A stretch of DNA of 64,000 bases from JADJXM01 sp937967285 (GCA_050249535.1 JBFWQI010000023.1:31668-95667), one strand, 5' to 3'. Shown: positions 14,021-36,169, counted from the stretch's first letter. Notes: generated by a model from the letters alone, not told the origin. Made by a program: numbers and translations.

Positions 14021-16139
14021 AGTTCGACTTTCTCGGGCCGGCCGCTCCTCAGCGAATCCTCGATCCGGATGGTTGCCAGCGTGGTCAGCGCCAGGCTGCG
14101 CCACGAGATCGGCATCGCGGTTCCAGACCTCACGGCCTCGACAAAGGATTTCAGCTCCTCATCGAATCCCTTGTCCTGCGAGAGCTTCTTGACGGTCCTG
14201 CGTTTTCCGTCGTGCGAGGTCTCGAGCGTCCTGAAGTCGTCGATCACGGCGATGCGGCCGCCGCCGTATGCCTCGATCCGCTCCTTGGGATACGACTTGT
14301 CGCCTGTCGAGAAATAATTGATGTTGGCGACCGATCCATCGCTCATTCGGAGGACGATGCTCAGCGTGTCATTGCCTGCAACCGATGTAACTGCGAAGAC
14401 TTCTGTCGGCTCCGCATCGGTCAGGTACTGGATGAAATCGACGAAATGGCAGACCTCTCCGACGATCCGGCTGCCGCCTTCTTCTCCCTGAATCCAGCTC
14501 TCCTTCGGTATCGCGCCGGCATTGATCCGATAGGTTATCGCCAGCGGCGCTGCGAGAAAATCCTTCATTCCCGCGGCCAGCCCGGAGAACCTGCGGTTGA
14601 AGCCGACCATCACCCTGCCGCCGGATGAGGCGACGGCCTCTTCGACCTCGCGCAACCCCTCGACCGTGATCGCCAGAGGTTTTTCGACGAAGACCGTTCT
14701 GCCCGATCTCAGCGCCTCCGCGGCCATGCGGGAGTGAGTATCGTGTCGGGTCGCGATGAGCACCGTGTTAACTTCGTCGCGTTCGAGCAACTGCCGGTAA
14801 TCGGTCGTGCAGAAGCCGAACCCGTATTTCTCTCCGATCGCCTTCGCATTCCGCCCTGTTGCGGTGGCGATTCCGGCCAGGCCGACTCCGTCGATACCGG
14901 CCAGCCGCGGCAACAGCACGCTCTTGGCGAAATTGCCGGCTCCGATCATGCCGATCCGAACAGCGGCGCCGGCGGCAGGTCCGCTGAGTTCGATCAGTCT
15001 CGGTCGATCGCTTCGTTCAGCCGCATCGTATTTGATCAGAACTCCGAGGTAATTCTCACGCCTCTTGCCGGTGATGATGTCGTAAGCGCCGGCCGCCTCG
15101 GCGATCGGAAACCGGTGAGTGATCAGCGGCTCCAGCCTGACCGATCCGGCGGCAACCAGCCGCAGAAACTCCTGCATGTTTCTTCGCTCGGTCCAGCGGA
15201 CGTAACCGATCGGGTAGTCCACTCCGCCTTCCTCGTATGTCGGATCGTAACGGCCCGGGCCGTAGGATCGTGAGAGCCGGAGCTGCAGCTCCTTCTCGTA
15301 ATAGATCTTCCTCGGGATATCCATTCCGACCGCGCCGACCATCGAAACAATCGCCCGGTCGCGCGCGATCAGTCCCGCCAGTTCGATCGGATCGTTCGTC
15401 TCTGCGGCCGCGGTAATGATCACCGAATCTGCGCCATACCCTTCGGTGAACCTCGAGACCGCGTCTTCGACATCTTCCGATCTGAGGACGGTCGCGTCGG
15501 CGCCGAGCTCACGTGCCTGCGCGCATTTCGCCGGATCGAGGTCGATCGCGATGACGCGACATCCGGCGGCCTTCAGGATCTGAACCGTCAGCAGTCCCAG
15601 CAAACCGAGCCCGATGACCGCGACATTATGGCCGAGAGCCGACTCCGTTGTGCGGACTCCCTGCAGCGCGATCGCGCCGAGCGTCACGAATGCGGCCTCA
15701 TCGAAACTGACTCCTTCCGGTATCCGTACCGCCAGATTCTTCGGAATGAAGACCGTTTCGGCATGCGAAGCGTAGTTCATGCCGGCGCAGGCAACGCGGT
15801 CGCCGACGCTGAAGCCATCAGCTCCCGGGCCGACCTCGCGAACGATGCCGGCGCAGCTGTACCCAAGCGCCAGCGGCGCGTCGAGCCGCGCTCTGACTGT
15901 CTGAACGGTGTTCATCAATCCGTCGCGCTTGAGCTTGTTGAGCACCTGACGCACCAGATCGGGACGCTCGCGCGCCTTGCCGACCAGCGATTTCTGCGCC
16001 AGACCGACCGCCATCTTCTCTGTGCCCGCGCTGATCAGAGAGGCGACGTTGGTGACCAGCACCCCGCCCCGCCCGCAAATCGTCTCGGGCACTTCCTCGA
16101 TCTTGAGCTCGCCGGTTCTAAAATTCTGGATGACCTGTT

Positions 16140-16143
<4 letters not shown>
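14017..16143 (-). CDS. fused zinc-type alcohol dehydrogenase / Gfo-Idh-MocA oxidoreductase
   Basis: A 708-residue two-domain protein. Residues 1 to about 370 are a medium-chain dehydrogenase (GYSCAGIVREVG, GDRVACAGMNYASHAE, and the cofactor loop VIGLGLLGLLTVQILKAAG). Residues about 395-708 are a Gfo/Idh/MocA oxidoreductase (IGMIGAGNFAKSVLLPRL, VFVEKPLAIT, GEVCHFVDFIQYL). Such fusions recur beside heparinase and amidotransferase genes in exopolysaccharide loci and probably oxidise and reduce a nucleotide sugar. The start at 16143 overlaps the asnB stop by ATGA; the stop overlaps the heparinase start. Confidence 0.9.
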
Positions 16144-18023
<1,880 letters not shown>

Positions 18024-18031
18024 TCGATAAA

Positions 18032-19049
<1,018 letters not shown>

Positions 19050-19054
19050 TTTCT

Positions 19055-20227
19055 TTATACGCGGCGATCCATTGCCAGCAGCCCTTCGATCAGACTGAAC
19101 AGCCCCCGGACGTGTTCATCCCAGGAGAATTCCCTGCTCCGTTCGATTCCCCTGGATCGCATCCCGTCGGCGAGAGCTTCGTCTGTCAGCACGTCGACGC
19201 ATCGTGCGGCGAGATGCTCCGCATCGAAGACAGGAAAATAGACAGCGGCATCGACGCAGACCTCGCGATGAACCGGCATATCCGCCGAGACGACCGGCAG
19301 CCCCGCCGCCATCGCCTCGATCAGCGGATGCCCGAAGCTCTCGGAATACGACGGACAGACGAAGAGATCGCAGCTTCCGTAAACGCCTGCCAGTCGATCG
19401 TACTGAACGGCGCCGAGCATCTCGATCGATTCGCGGACCCCAAGCCGGTCGATGAGATCAGAAGCCGGTCCGGCATCGTATCCGCCGTAGACGGCTCCGC
19501 GCCGGATGTCCGTCGTCAGTACCAGCCGCGTTTCACGGCCGGTTATCGCTCTGACTCGATCGCGGATCAGCGGAAGGGCCCTGATCAGGGTCTCGAAGTT
19601 CCTGAAATAGTTGTAGTGGCTGACGTACAGAATCCGTATCGGCCCGTCACCTGAAGGTCTTCCGGCTGTCTCGAATCTGCCCGGGTCGAATCCGAAACGG
19701 AGCGTCTCGAAGCGCTTGCGCCGCGCGGCAGGGAAAGCCGCCCGGATGCGTTCGGCGAAGGCCCGCGTCGGCGTGACGTTCAGATCCGCCGCCCGGATCG
19801 AGAGCCGCGCCAGCCGCGCACTGATCCAGTGCCTGAGCAGATCGCGGCGAAGCCCGCGCCTTATCAGGTCCTGTGTGAACTCGGGTGAAAAATAGAGGTC
19901 GTTGCGATTGAAGAGGATCTGCGGCACCGGCGAAGCGAAGAGCGCGAAGTTGCCGAGCGCGACCAGCAGATCGATTCCGTTTCCGGTGATGTACTTCCTC
20001 AGCCGGCGCTGCTCCCAGACCATTCTTGAAAACGCGCCGGCGGCCTCGGGCCCCGATTCGAATCTCAAACCTGGCGTCTCGAATCGGCGGTAACGTTCGA
20101 CCGATCCGTGGGGAACGAAGAAGATCAGATCGTGAGGCTGCCCGGCCAGGCGCGGCAGAACGTTCTCGAGCCAGGTGATGCCTCCGCCCGCTGTCGAGGC
20201 CAGGGCATTGAACAGTATCCGGGCCAT
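19055..20227 (-). CDS. GT4-family glycosyltransferase
   Basis: A 390-residue GT-B transferase. The N-terminal domain has ILFNALASTAGGGITWLENVLPR and a Rossmann-like helix pattern. The C-terminal domain has ILYVSHYNYFRNFETLIRAL, the phosphate-binding region CPSYSESFGHPLIEAMAAGLPVVSADMPVHREV, and a closing helix. It resembles glycosyltransferase group 1 enzymes such as mannosyl- or rhamnosyltransferases. It starts 3 bases after the O-antigen ligase stop and is followed after 5 bases by the GT2 gene, in the same transcript. The sugar donor is unknown. Confidence 0.88.
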   Translation of the reverse strand: MARILFNALASTAGGGITWLENVLPRLAGQPHDLIFFVPHGSVERYRRFETPGLRFESGPEAAGAFSRMVWEQRRLRKYITGNGIDLLVALGNFALFASPVPQILFNRNDLYFSPEFTQDLIRRGLRRDLLRHWISARLARLSIRAADLNVTPTRAFAERIRAAFPAARRKRFETLRFGFDPGRFETAGRPSGDGPIRILYVSHYNYFRNFETLIRALPLIRDRVRAITGRETRLVLTTDIRRGAVYGGYDAGPASDLIDRLGVRESIEMLGAVQYDRLAGVYGSCDLFVCPSYSESFGHPLIEAMAAGLPVVSADMPVHREVCVDAAVYFPVFDAEHLAARCVDVLTDEALADGMRSRGIERSREFSWDEHVRGLFSLIEGLLAMDRRV

Positions 20228-20230
20228 GAT

Positions 20231-21621
<1,391 letters not shown>

Positions 21622-21625
<4 letters not shown>

Positions 21626-22785
21626 CGACCGATCTCCTTTCCGACGGCGGTCGTCCGGATGGCGCGCGCGAGCCCCTCAGCCGCCGCCGCAGTCGTCCAC
21701 CTGCCGATTCGTTCTCTCGATACTCTCTTCATCTTTTCGAGTTCGCTTCGATCTCCGGCAATCTTCGCCATCGCGGCTGCCAGTTCATCGGCGGAAAACT
21801 CATTCATTCTGTATCCGTTGCGATCGTCGACAAGGTCGACGGCCGATCCGCAGTGCCGGTGCGCGATGACGGCCAGTCCCGATGCCATCGCTTCATTGAC
21901 GACCAGCCCCCACGGTTCCTGCGCGGCCGGAAGCACCAGAACGTCGGAGACGGCATAATAGACCGGCAGCTCCGCGGGTTCTATCCGCCCGGCGAAGACG
22001 ATGTTCTGAGCGTCGCCGGCCAGCGATTCAAGCCGTCCCCGCTCTTCACCGTCACCGGCTATCAGAACCGCGATCCCGTCGTCATTCAGCCGGCGGGCCG
22101 CACTGATGATCAGATCCACGTTCTTCCGGGCGACCAGGCGACCGGCGTAGAGAAAAACCGTCTTCCCCGGAAACCCGAACCGCGTTCGCAGAGCTTCGAC
22201 CGAATCCCTCGCTTCGGCCGCGGCCCGCTCGAAGTAGTCATTATCCACCGCGAAGGGGGCATCGAACAATTGCCCGGGCCTCGCGCCGTATGACTCCCAG
22301 AACCTGCGGTTGGCGGCGCCGATCACGATCAGCGCGGCGGCTCGCGCGGTCACCAGTCGTAACCACGCGCCTTTGATCAGCCGTTTGATTCCCGTCGGAT
22401 TGTCGATGAAGGCGTTCGCGTCTCCCGCGATCGCATAACGCAGTCCGGTCAGAAGCGCCCAGGCAAGGGCGGACATCTGCGGCACGAGCGTGTAACCGTA
22501 GCAGACGAGATAATCCGGACGCCTGCGGACCAGCATGACGATCAGCGCGAAGGCCGCCGCGATCTGTGAACCGAACAGCCGGGTCAGCCCCGGATTGAGC
22601 CGGTCGAGGACCACTGTCCGATGAGAAGCCCGCGATTCGAGCTCCGTTTCGCGCCACGCGACGTCTCGATTCCAGTCGGAGACGTAACAGACCGTCAGCC
22701 TGATTCCCTCTTCCCGTCCCAGCGCATCGAAGAGCGGATTGAAATACGGCGCGGGCACATTGTTGAGCAGTAGTACTTCGATCAC
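21622..22785 (-). CDS. GT4-family glycosyltransferase
   Basis: A 387-residue GT-B enzyme. It begins VIEVLLLNNVPAPYFNPLFD (GTG start), with VFLYAGRLVARKNVDLIISA, VLIAGDGEERGRLE and LPAAQEPWGLVVNEAMASG in the nucleotide-binding half. The GTG at 22785 is chosen because it overlaps the stop of the upstream secreted protein as GTGA and opens the Rossmann strand directly; the longer reading frame has no protein-like character. It is co-transcribed with the neighbouring glycosyltransferases. Donor and linkage cannot be told. Confidence 0.85.
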
Positions 22786-24383
22786 CTGACGATCTGAACC
22801 CGCTTCGTCTTCTCGTCCACGGTGTAGAACGCGCCGGCCACCGGGACGTCGATTCTGACCGTGCCGTAATCCGGAACGACGATTCCCACTCCCTTGCGTT
22901 CGGCGATCGGCGCGTGAGCGTAGATCAGCCACTGCCGGGCGGGCTTCGATCCCCTGACCAGCGCCAGAGAGTAAACCTGAAGCACCGTTCCGAGTTCCCA
23001 CGGCCTGCCGGGATCGGCCGTCGTATCGAGCAGGAACCAGCGGTCCTCATTCTGATATTCCGGCGGAACGATCGTCTGATACGGATGGGCGTGCGCGCGA
23101 TTGGGAACCAGCGCACCGCTCTGCCAGAACTCCCTCAGAACCGGCTGATTGTGGACCCTGTCGACCGCTTCGACGATCGGCATAAAATACGGCTCGGCCT
23201 GCGCTCGCGTGTCCCGGTATCCCCTGAACTCGCGCACCGAGCGGGGGCGCAGAAGCCACATGCCGAACTGGACCATCCCGCCGTAGCGCGCCGGCGTGAA
23301 TCTCTGGCCCGATCTGGCGTATGCCGCGCGCTTGTCGCTGTCGCCCGGCTCGTGCCCGTCCCACGCCGACATCTCGAACCAGAAACCCGGATTCAGCCGC
23401 AGCGCTTCCTTCTGCATGAAGACCCAGTTCATCGCCTCGATCTGCGGGCTGAAGACCGTGTGATCCGTGATCGCGCTCCAGTTGAAGACGTAGAATGACG
23501 GCGATCCGCCGTCCCATGCCAGCGGCCACGGAGAGGACCGCCCCCGGCTGTATTGCGAATGTTCGAGCCAGCCGGGCCATCTGGCGAAATGGGCCGGGCC
23601 GAAAGCGTCGTATGCGATGAAGATCGAATTGTCCCGCCACGCCCTGTTGGCCAGCCCCTCGCGGAAGCCTTTCTGCAGCGCGCGATAGCGTTCGATCCAG
23701 CCGTCGCCGACGACCTTCCGCTTGAACTCGGCGTCACGATTGCGGCCGTACATCCTGACGTATCGCCGATCCTCGTCAGCCTGGATCCAGCTCAGACGCG
23801 CATGTTCGTTGTTCGAGATGAAGATCACGCGCGGCGGATCCGGATACCATTGCTGAATCAGCTTCAGCATCCGCGTCGATCCCCAGGTATTTCCGGCCTT
23901 CTGCCACAGATCGACCGGACCGAACGGCGAGATCTCACGCTTGACCCGACCGTCGGCCAGGACGACATTCGCGTTCCGCTCCTGCGGCAGATTGAAGTAC
24001 TCGTCCTCCGTGGTCAGCATCGCCTCCCACTGCGTCCCGATGAAGGTGATCGGCAGTTTCAGGCGGGCGGCTCTTTTGATCGCCGCCTCGTAGTAACCGA
24101 GCCATCGCGGATCATCCGGATGCGCATGCACGTTCGGCAGCAGAAACCAGGGGAGCAGATGATGCCCCGCGTCGATCATCCTCAGCTGCCAGGCAGGATC
24201 GAATCCGTTCTCGGCCTCGCCCAGATTCCAGTGACCGGCCAGCGGAAGCGGTCTCTCTCCGCTGCTGCTTCGCAGCGCCTCCGCCCTGATCGACTCGACC
24301 ACCCGGTTGCTCTGCGACGCATCGACTCCGGCAATGATCAGCAGCAACGTCAGTATCAGCGCTCCTGTTACCTTCTTCTTCAT
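22782..24383 (-). CDS. secreted protein of unknown family, hydrolase-like
   Basis: A 533-residue protein with a clear N-terminal signal peptide (MKKKVTGALILTLLLIIAG, cut near residue 22). I do not recognise its family. It is rich in Trp and aromatic residues. It shows VIFISNNEHARLSW (187-199) and NPGFWFEMSAWDG (331-343); the two glutamates E193 and E337 are spaced like acid/base and nucleophile in TIM-barrel glycoside hydrolases of clan GH-A. A C-terminal all-beta segment follows (about 430-533). Between GT2 and GT4 genes with 4-base overlaps on both sides, it may trim or edit the exported polymer. Confidence 0.75.
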   Translation of the reverse strand: MKKKVTGALILTLLLIIAGVDASQSNRVVESIRAEALRSSSGERPLPLAGHWNLGEAENGFDPAWQLRMIDAGHHLLPWFLLPNVHAHPDDPRWLGYYEAAIKRAARLKLPITFIGTQWEAMLTTEDEYFNLPQERNANVVLADGRVKREISPFGPVDLWQKAGNTWGSTRMLKLIQQWYPDPPRVIFISNNEHARLSWIQADEDRRYVRMYGRNRDAEFKRKVVGDGWIERYRALQKGFREGLANRAWRDNSIFIAYDAFGPAHFARWPGWLEHSQYSRGRSSPWPLAWDGGSPSFYVFNWSAITDHTVFSPQIEAMNWVFMQKEALRLNPGFWFEMSAWDGHEPGDSDKRAAYARSGQRFTPARYGGMVQFGMWLLRPRSVREFRGYRDTRAQAEPYFMPIVEAVDRVHNQPVLREFWQSGALVPNRAHAHPYQTIVPPEYQNEDRWFLLDTTADPGRPWELGTVLQVYSLALVRGSKPARQWLIYAHAPIAERKGVGIVVPDYGTVRIDVPVAGAFYTVDEKTKRVQIVR

Positions 24384-25342
24384 AAAACCTCGAACTTGGT
24401 GTACGGCGGTCCGTAATCGCGATCGAAACTCATTCCGAACAGGATTCGCCGGTACGCCCTCGCCAGCTTCGCGCAGAAACCGAGATAATCCCTGATCGCG
24501 GACCATCGCATGGTCATTGCTCCGCGCGCGGCCAGCACCGCCAGCGAGAGCAGCGCATATCCCCACGCATCGATGCGGCGTCCGATCTTGCACAGGTAAT
24601 ATACTGAATTGCGCCGGAGCAGAAAACTGACCATCCCCGTCATCTCGTACCCCGATTGCTTCTGCACGTGAATGACGCTGTCGATCGGCAGATAACAGAC
24701 CTTCCATCCGAGATTGCGCGCACGGTAATTGAGATCCGCATCCTCGATATACATGAAGATGTTGTCATCGAAGAGCCCCGTCCGGCGCAGGCATTCCGAA
24801 CGGATCAGGATGCAGACCCCGTTGAGGACCTGGCTCTCGACCACGCTCCCGCCGGAAAATTCGAGCGATCCCGGATCGATCCTGAACCTGAACCAGTTGA
24901 CGATGTTCCTCCACAGTCCCGGAGGAAAGAGCACCGTGTTCTGCACCTCGGATCTCTCGCGCAGAAAGACCCGCGGCCCGGCGATGCCGACTTCCGGGTT
25001 ATTTTCAAGGTACTCGACCATCTCTTCGATGAATGACGGGTTTGCGACTATCGTATCAGGATTGAGTACCAGCACGTAGTCCGCGCCGTTGTCCAGCGCG
25101 TAACGGATTCCGGCGTTGTTGCCGCCGGTGTAGCCGAAATTCCCGCCGGTCTGGATCATCACCGCCTCGGGGAATTCGCTTCTCACCATCTCTTCCGTCC
25201 CGTCGCGCGAATCGTTGTCGACCACGATGATCGTCAGATCCGGATATGTCAGCGACCTCAGAGAAAGCAGGCAGTTGCGGGCCGTCTCCCGCATTCGATA
25301 TGTCAGAACAATCAGATGGACCGCCCGCCCGACTTCGCTCAC
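24380..25342 (-). CDS. GT2 glycosyltransferase, rhamnosyltransferase-like
   Basis: A 320-residue GT-A enzyme with AVHLIVLTYRMRETARNCL, VVDNDSRDGTEEM, GGNFGYTGGNNAGIRYAL, LNPDTIV (DxD-like) and a later FMYIEDADLNYRARNLGW catalytic segment. This is typical of WbbL/RfbF-type rhamnosyltransferases. The GTG start at 25342 gives a GTGA overlap with the upstream GT2 stop. The start lies directly before the first beta strand, which supports it over the longer frame. Hydrophobic C-terminal residues (about 225-270) suggest membrane association. Confidence 0.87.
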   Translation of the reverse strand: MSEVGRAVHLIVLTYRMRETARNCLLSLRSLTYPDLTIIVVDNDSRDGTEEMVRSEFPEAVMIQTGGNFGYTGGNNAGIRYALDNGADYVLVLNPDTIVANPSFIEEMVEYLENNPEVGIAGPRVFLRERSEVQNTVLFPPGLWRNIVNWFRFRIDPGSLEFSGGSVVESQVLNGVCILIRSECLRRTGLFDDNIFMYIEDADLNYRARNLGWKVCYLPIDSVIHVQKQSGYEMTGMVSFLLRRNSVYYLCKIGRRIDAWGYALLSLAVLAARGAMTMRWSAIRDYLGFCAKLARAYRRILFGMSFDRDYGPPYTKFEVL

Positions 25343-26271
25343 TTCGATATCCTGAGGTAATCCGGCCGTTCGGCTCTCCCGCTCAAACCGCCGAAGAGCG
25401 CTTTCGGAACGACCACGAACAACGCCCCGAGAGATTCGACGATCCCGAATCCCGCCAGCTTGAGCGCAGCCAGAGGCTTGCGGAAGAGCCATCTCGCAGC
25501 GATCTTGAACTTGGCCAGTGGAAGTGCGATGACCGAGAGCAAAGCGACCCTCAGCCCAGGATGCCTGACCGGATAATGGCGCCACGCCAGATAACCATAC
25601 CGGTGACCCATGATCTGTATGTATTCCCAGTGATGAAGTTTCTTCCACACCGCGCGGAGCGTCAGCGGCCGCTGCGGATGCAGAACCACAGCCTCGGGCT
25701 GCCAGACGATTCGCCCGAACTGCTGGATCCGTGCCGCCAGCTCGGTATCCTCATATGCCGGAAACGGAAACGACTCGTCGAAACCGCCCGCTGCGATCAG
25801 CGCATCCCGGCGATAGGCGCAGTTGCATGTCAGAAAGACTCCGCCTTCCTTGTTGACGGGGCCTTCTCCGAGCGGATCGAACTCGCCTTCGTTTTCAGCA
25901 TAAACACGGCCTTCGACTCCGACGGCATCGGGATTGGCCGCAAACGCCTCGTCGATCTTCTTCAACCACATTCTGTCGGGAAGAGTGTCGCTGTCGGTCA
26001 TCGCGACGATAGTTCCGCAGGCGTTTCTGATGCCGAGATTGCGCGCAGCCGCGGGACCCTTCGGCTCCTGGCGGACGCAACGCAGAGTCATCCAGATCTG
26101 CGAAAACTCCTCGATCAGCGAATCCACCGGCTCGTCAGAGCCGTCATCACAGACGATCACCTCGTATTTCGCGCGGTCGAAATCCTGCTGACTCAGGGAG
26201 TCCAGGCATTTGCGCAGATCATCACGCCGGTTGCGTGTCGGGATGATCACTGAATATTGATATTCGTTCAT
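25339..26271 (-). CDS. GT2 glycosyltransferase
   Basis: A 310-residue GT-A enzyme. It opens YSVIIPTRNRRDDLRKCL, with VIVCDDGSDEPVD, GPAAARNLGIRNA, AMTDSDTLPD (DxD) and AYEDTELAARI as the catalytic ED motif. The C-terminal third is hydrophobic with two probable membrane-associated helices. It is the first gene after the 53-bp tandem array and repeat cluster at 26278-27017, and begins a run of overlapping genes that reads down to 18159. The donor is unknown. Confidence 0.88.
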   Translation of the reverse strand: MNEYQYSVIIPTRNRRDDLRKCLDSLSQQDFDRAKYEVIVCDDGSDEPVDSLIEEFSQIWMTLRCVRQEPKGPAAARNLGIRNACGTIVAMTDSDTLPDRMWLKKIDEAFAANPDAVGVEGRVYAENEGEFDPLGEGPVNKEGGVFLTCNCAYRRDALIAAGGFDESFPFPAYEDTELAARIQQFGRIVWQPEAVVLHPQRPLTLRAVWKKLHHWEYIQIMGHRYGYLAWRHYPVRHPGLRVALLSVIALPLAKFKIAARWLFRKPLAALKLAGFGIVESLGALFVVVPKALFGGLSGRAERPDYLRISK

Positions 26272-26277
26272 TTGTTA

Positions 26278-26890
26278 TTCGATGTCCCCCGGTGCGATCG
26301 TTGTTCCGGGGTTTTGCGAGTTGCCCTTTGTTCGTTGTTCCCGGGTGCGATCGCTGCTCCCGGGTTTTGCGAGTTGCCCTTTGTTCGTTGTCCCCGGGCG
26401 CGATCGTTGCTCCGGGGTTATGCGAGTGACCCAATGTTCGATGTCCACGAGTGCGATCGTTGCTCCGGGGTTATGCGAATTGATCGATGTTCGATGTCCA
26501 CGGGTGCGATCGTTGCTCCGGGGCTATGCGAGTGACCCAATGTTCGATGTCCCCGGGTGCGATCGTTGCTCCGGGGCTATGCGAGTGACCCAATGTTCGA
26601 TGTCCACGGGCGCGATCGTTGCTCCGGGGTTATGCGAATTGATCGATGTTCGATGTCCCCGGGTTTCGCTCGTTGCCCAATGTTCGATGTCCCCGGTTGC
26701 GCTCGTTGCTCCGGGGTTATGCGAATTGATCAATGTTCGATGTCCACGAGTGCGATCGTTGCTCCGGGGTTATGCGAATTGATCGATGTTCGATGTCCAC
26801 GAGTGCGATCGTTGCTCCGGGGTTATGCGAGTGGCCCAATGTTCGATGTCCCCGGGTTTCGCTCGACCCTGGAGGGTCTCGCTTCACCCG
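26278..26890. repeat. 53-bp tandem repeat array, about 12 units
   Basis: Units start at 26278, 26331, 26384, 26437, 26490, 26543, 26596, 26649, 26683, 26736, 26789 and 26842. A typical unit begins TTCGATGTCCCCGGGTGCG and contains CCCCGG...CCGGGG inverted arms. Unit 8 is shortened to 34 bases, and unit 12 diverges into a longer palindrome, CCCCGGGT...ACCCGGGG. The 53-base period is not a multiple of three, so apparent reading frames through it are not coding. It fills the gap between two GT2 genes. Confidence 0.93.
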
Positions 26891-26921
26891 GGGCTATATG
26901 ATTTCGGCCGCTCCGCGGGCT

Positions 26922-27905
<984 letters not shown>

Positions 27906-27913
<8 letters not shown>

Positions 27914-28979
27914 CTGGCGCTGCGGCAAGCACTCTCTCCAGCTTCTCGACCGAGCTGTCCCAGGCGAAGCGCTGAATTGCGGCGTGGCCGGCCTCGGCGA
28001 GCGCGATCCTCCGATCATCGTCGCGCAGCAGGCTGATCAGGTTGCTCCCCAGAGCCCGCGGATCGCTGACCGGTGAAATCAGTGCGTTGACTCCGTCTTC
28101 TGCGAACTCGAAGACCCCTTCATTCGAGGTCGAGATCAGCGCGCACCCGCAGGCCATCGCTTCGGCCGGCGGCAGTCCCCAGCCTTCGACCAAGCTCGGA
28201 TGGACGAAGATCGTGCTCTCGTTGAGCAGTTCCCGATGCTCTTCCGGAGTCGGATCGTGGATATATTCGATCCAGTCGGGAATCGAACCGTCGCGCGGAT
28301 GGACTCCGAAGAGGACCGCCCGCAGTTGAGGAAACTCGCGCCTGGCCATCTCCAGCGCCGCCAGACCGTCGGCCGTGCCCTTGATCGGACTGGGATTGGC
28401 CAGCATCGCTATCCGCGGAGTCGCCCGCTCGCGAATCGGTCTCGTCACATGGAAGCGAGTGAAGTCCAGTCCGATCGGGATGTAGTGCGCATCGACGCCC
28501 AGCTCCCCGGCCTTCCGCATCAGCCACTTCGAGATGACGATCTTCGTGAGCGGCAGACGCCAGGTTGCGCGGACATCATCTTCGTCCCCGTGCCAGGCCT
28601 CCCACGACTGGATGAGATAGAATTTGCGCCCCTTGCTTTCGGAGTATCGACTGACCGGAATCGCGGTTTGAAAAGCGGTCGCGACGATCGCATCCGCATC
28701 GGGTACGAAAGCCTCTCCGAGATCCGGAGTCATGAGCGATTCGACCTGCGGGTCGAGATCGAACCACGGCACCGGCCGGCCGTGCCTAAGCGCGTGTTTG
28801 ACGCGCCACAGCCGCGACTTGACCGCTTCGACCGGCCCGCTGCCGGCAATGAGATTGCGCGGATGCACAATGCTGATCCGATGCCCGCGCGAATGCAGGC
28901 GATTGGCGTATTCATAAACCACTTTGAATCCGCCGGCCGGCCTTTCGAGGAACATCGGCAGAACGAACGTGATCTTCAT
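27906..28979 (-). CDS. GT4-family glycosyltransferase
   Basis: A 357-residue GT-B enzyme. It begins MKITFVLPMFLERPAGGFKV, with IPIGLDFTRF, RIAMLANPSPIKGTADGLAAL and the donor-site stretch FVHPSLVEGWGLPPAEAMACG. The Pro-rich acceptor loop GGFKVVYEYANRL is seen in RfaB/RfaG-like transferases of polysaccharide loci. The start at 28979 makes a 4-base ATGA overlap with the upstream GT2 gene, which excludes the longer frame. Substrate unknown. Confidence 0.88.
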
Positions 28980-29864
28980 GACCAGCGCCTGAGCAGTGTC
29001 GCCGCCGCGATCCAGCGGAAGACCCGCGGGTGCATACTCATCCCCAGCGCTTCGACATATTTTTTCAGGCAGTTGCCCCACTCGCCGCGCTGCTTCCAGG
29101 CGAAGGCGGCCCGAACGTGAAGCCGCGCGAAGAGCTCGCCCTTCTCCACGCCCGTTTCTCGCCACATCTCGGGATACTGCCTTTCTATCTCTTCGATCGC
29201 GCGCAGAGCCAGATTCAACCCCTTGTCGATGTCCGATCCGTCTCCCATCAGATTGCCGTCGCGGAGCCGGTACATTGCCATAGGCTCGGCCATTCCCGCC
29301 ATCTCGAAATGGCGCGCGATCCTCATCCAGTATTCGTAATCCTCGACCGCGATCAGATCGCGGCTCTCGTTCAGATACCCGACTCGATCGACGCAGCCGC
29401 GGCGAATGACGACCGTCGAATTGGGAATGAAATCCCCGAAGAGCAGTTGCCGGAACGTCGGGTCGACCGTCCAGCCGATCGTGCTCTGACGGATCTTCTT
29501 CCCGCCCGACTCTGAAAACATGACCGCCTCAGAAAAGAGCAGACCCGTCTCCGGATGTTCTTCGAGATACCGGACCTGCTTCTCGAGTTTTTCGGGCATC
29601 CACAGATCGTCGCAATCCAGAAACGCAAGCAGATCGCCCGTCGAATGCCTGATCGCGAGGTTCCTGGCAGAAGCGGGGCCGCCGTTCGGCTTGCTCAGCG
29701 CGGTCACCTTCGGTGCGAATCGCCGCAGAACATCGAGCGTCCCGTCCGTCGAGCCGTCATCCACCGCGATTATCTCGTCCGCCGCGCGCGTCTGAGCCAG
29801 CACGCTCTCGATCGTCTCGGCGACGAAATCCTCAGCGTTGTATGCCGGGATGATGACGCTGACC

Positions 29865-29875
<11 letters not shown>
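28976..29875 (-). CDS. GT2 glycosyltransferase
   Basis: A 299-residue GT-A enzyme with a GTG start at 29875. Motifs are VSVIIPAYNAEDFVAETIES, AVDDGSTDGTLDVL, GGPASARNLAIRH, FLDCDDLWMPEKL (DxD-like) and the catalytic AVEDYEYWMRIARH. It overlaps the upstream GT2 by 11 bases, so the pair is probably a tandem duplication that diverged (both have the KPNGGPASARN segment). It is part of the coupled block 26999-30752. Confidence 0.87.
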
Positions 29876-30752
<877 letters not shown>

Positions 30753-30759
30753 AAAACAG

Positions 30760-33749
<2,990 letters not shown>

Positions 33750-33827
33750 CAGATGCGGGACGACCCCGCCGGATTCCTCAATTGTTGTTCGATTCGATGC
33801 CAGAATTTTTCCCGCCGATCTTCAGTG

Positions 33828-34027
<200 letters not shown>

Positions 34028-34028
34028 T

Positions 34029-36035
<2,007 letters not shown>

Positions 36036-36169
36036 CTTGTAACTGTTCAGCCTGTTCTGAGCCCGCGGCAGCAGGCGTCTGAATTTAGCCCGGGGAGAAG
36101 CGAGGCCGCAGGCCGAGCGAAACCCGGGCTATGTTCTTACGCCCGCTCCGCGGGCTGAGCAGTTACAAG
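36036..36169. mobile_element. palindromic element E with terminal inverted repeats
   Basis: 134 bp. The left end is CTTGTAACTGTTCAGCCTG. The reverse complement of the right end is CTTGTAACTGCTCAGCCCG (17 of 19 match). The interior carries TAGCCCGGG...CCCGGGCTA arms around GCGAGGCCGCAGGCCGAGCG. It shares CTTGTAACTG with element C but not its cargo. It sits between two copies of a heptamer-element core. Confidence 0.65.

Noticed and set aside
26278..26890. CRISPR array
   Set aside because: The 53-bp units are contiguous and similar along their whole length; there are no unique spacers and no cas genes.
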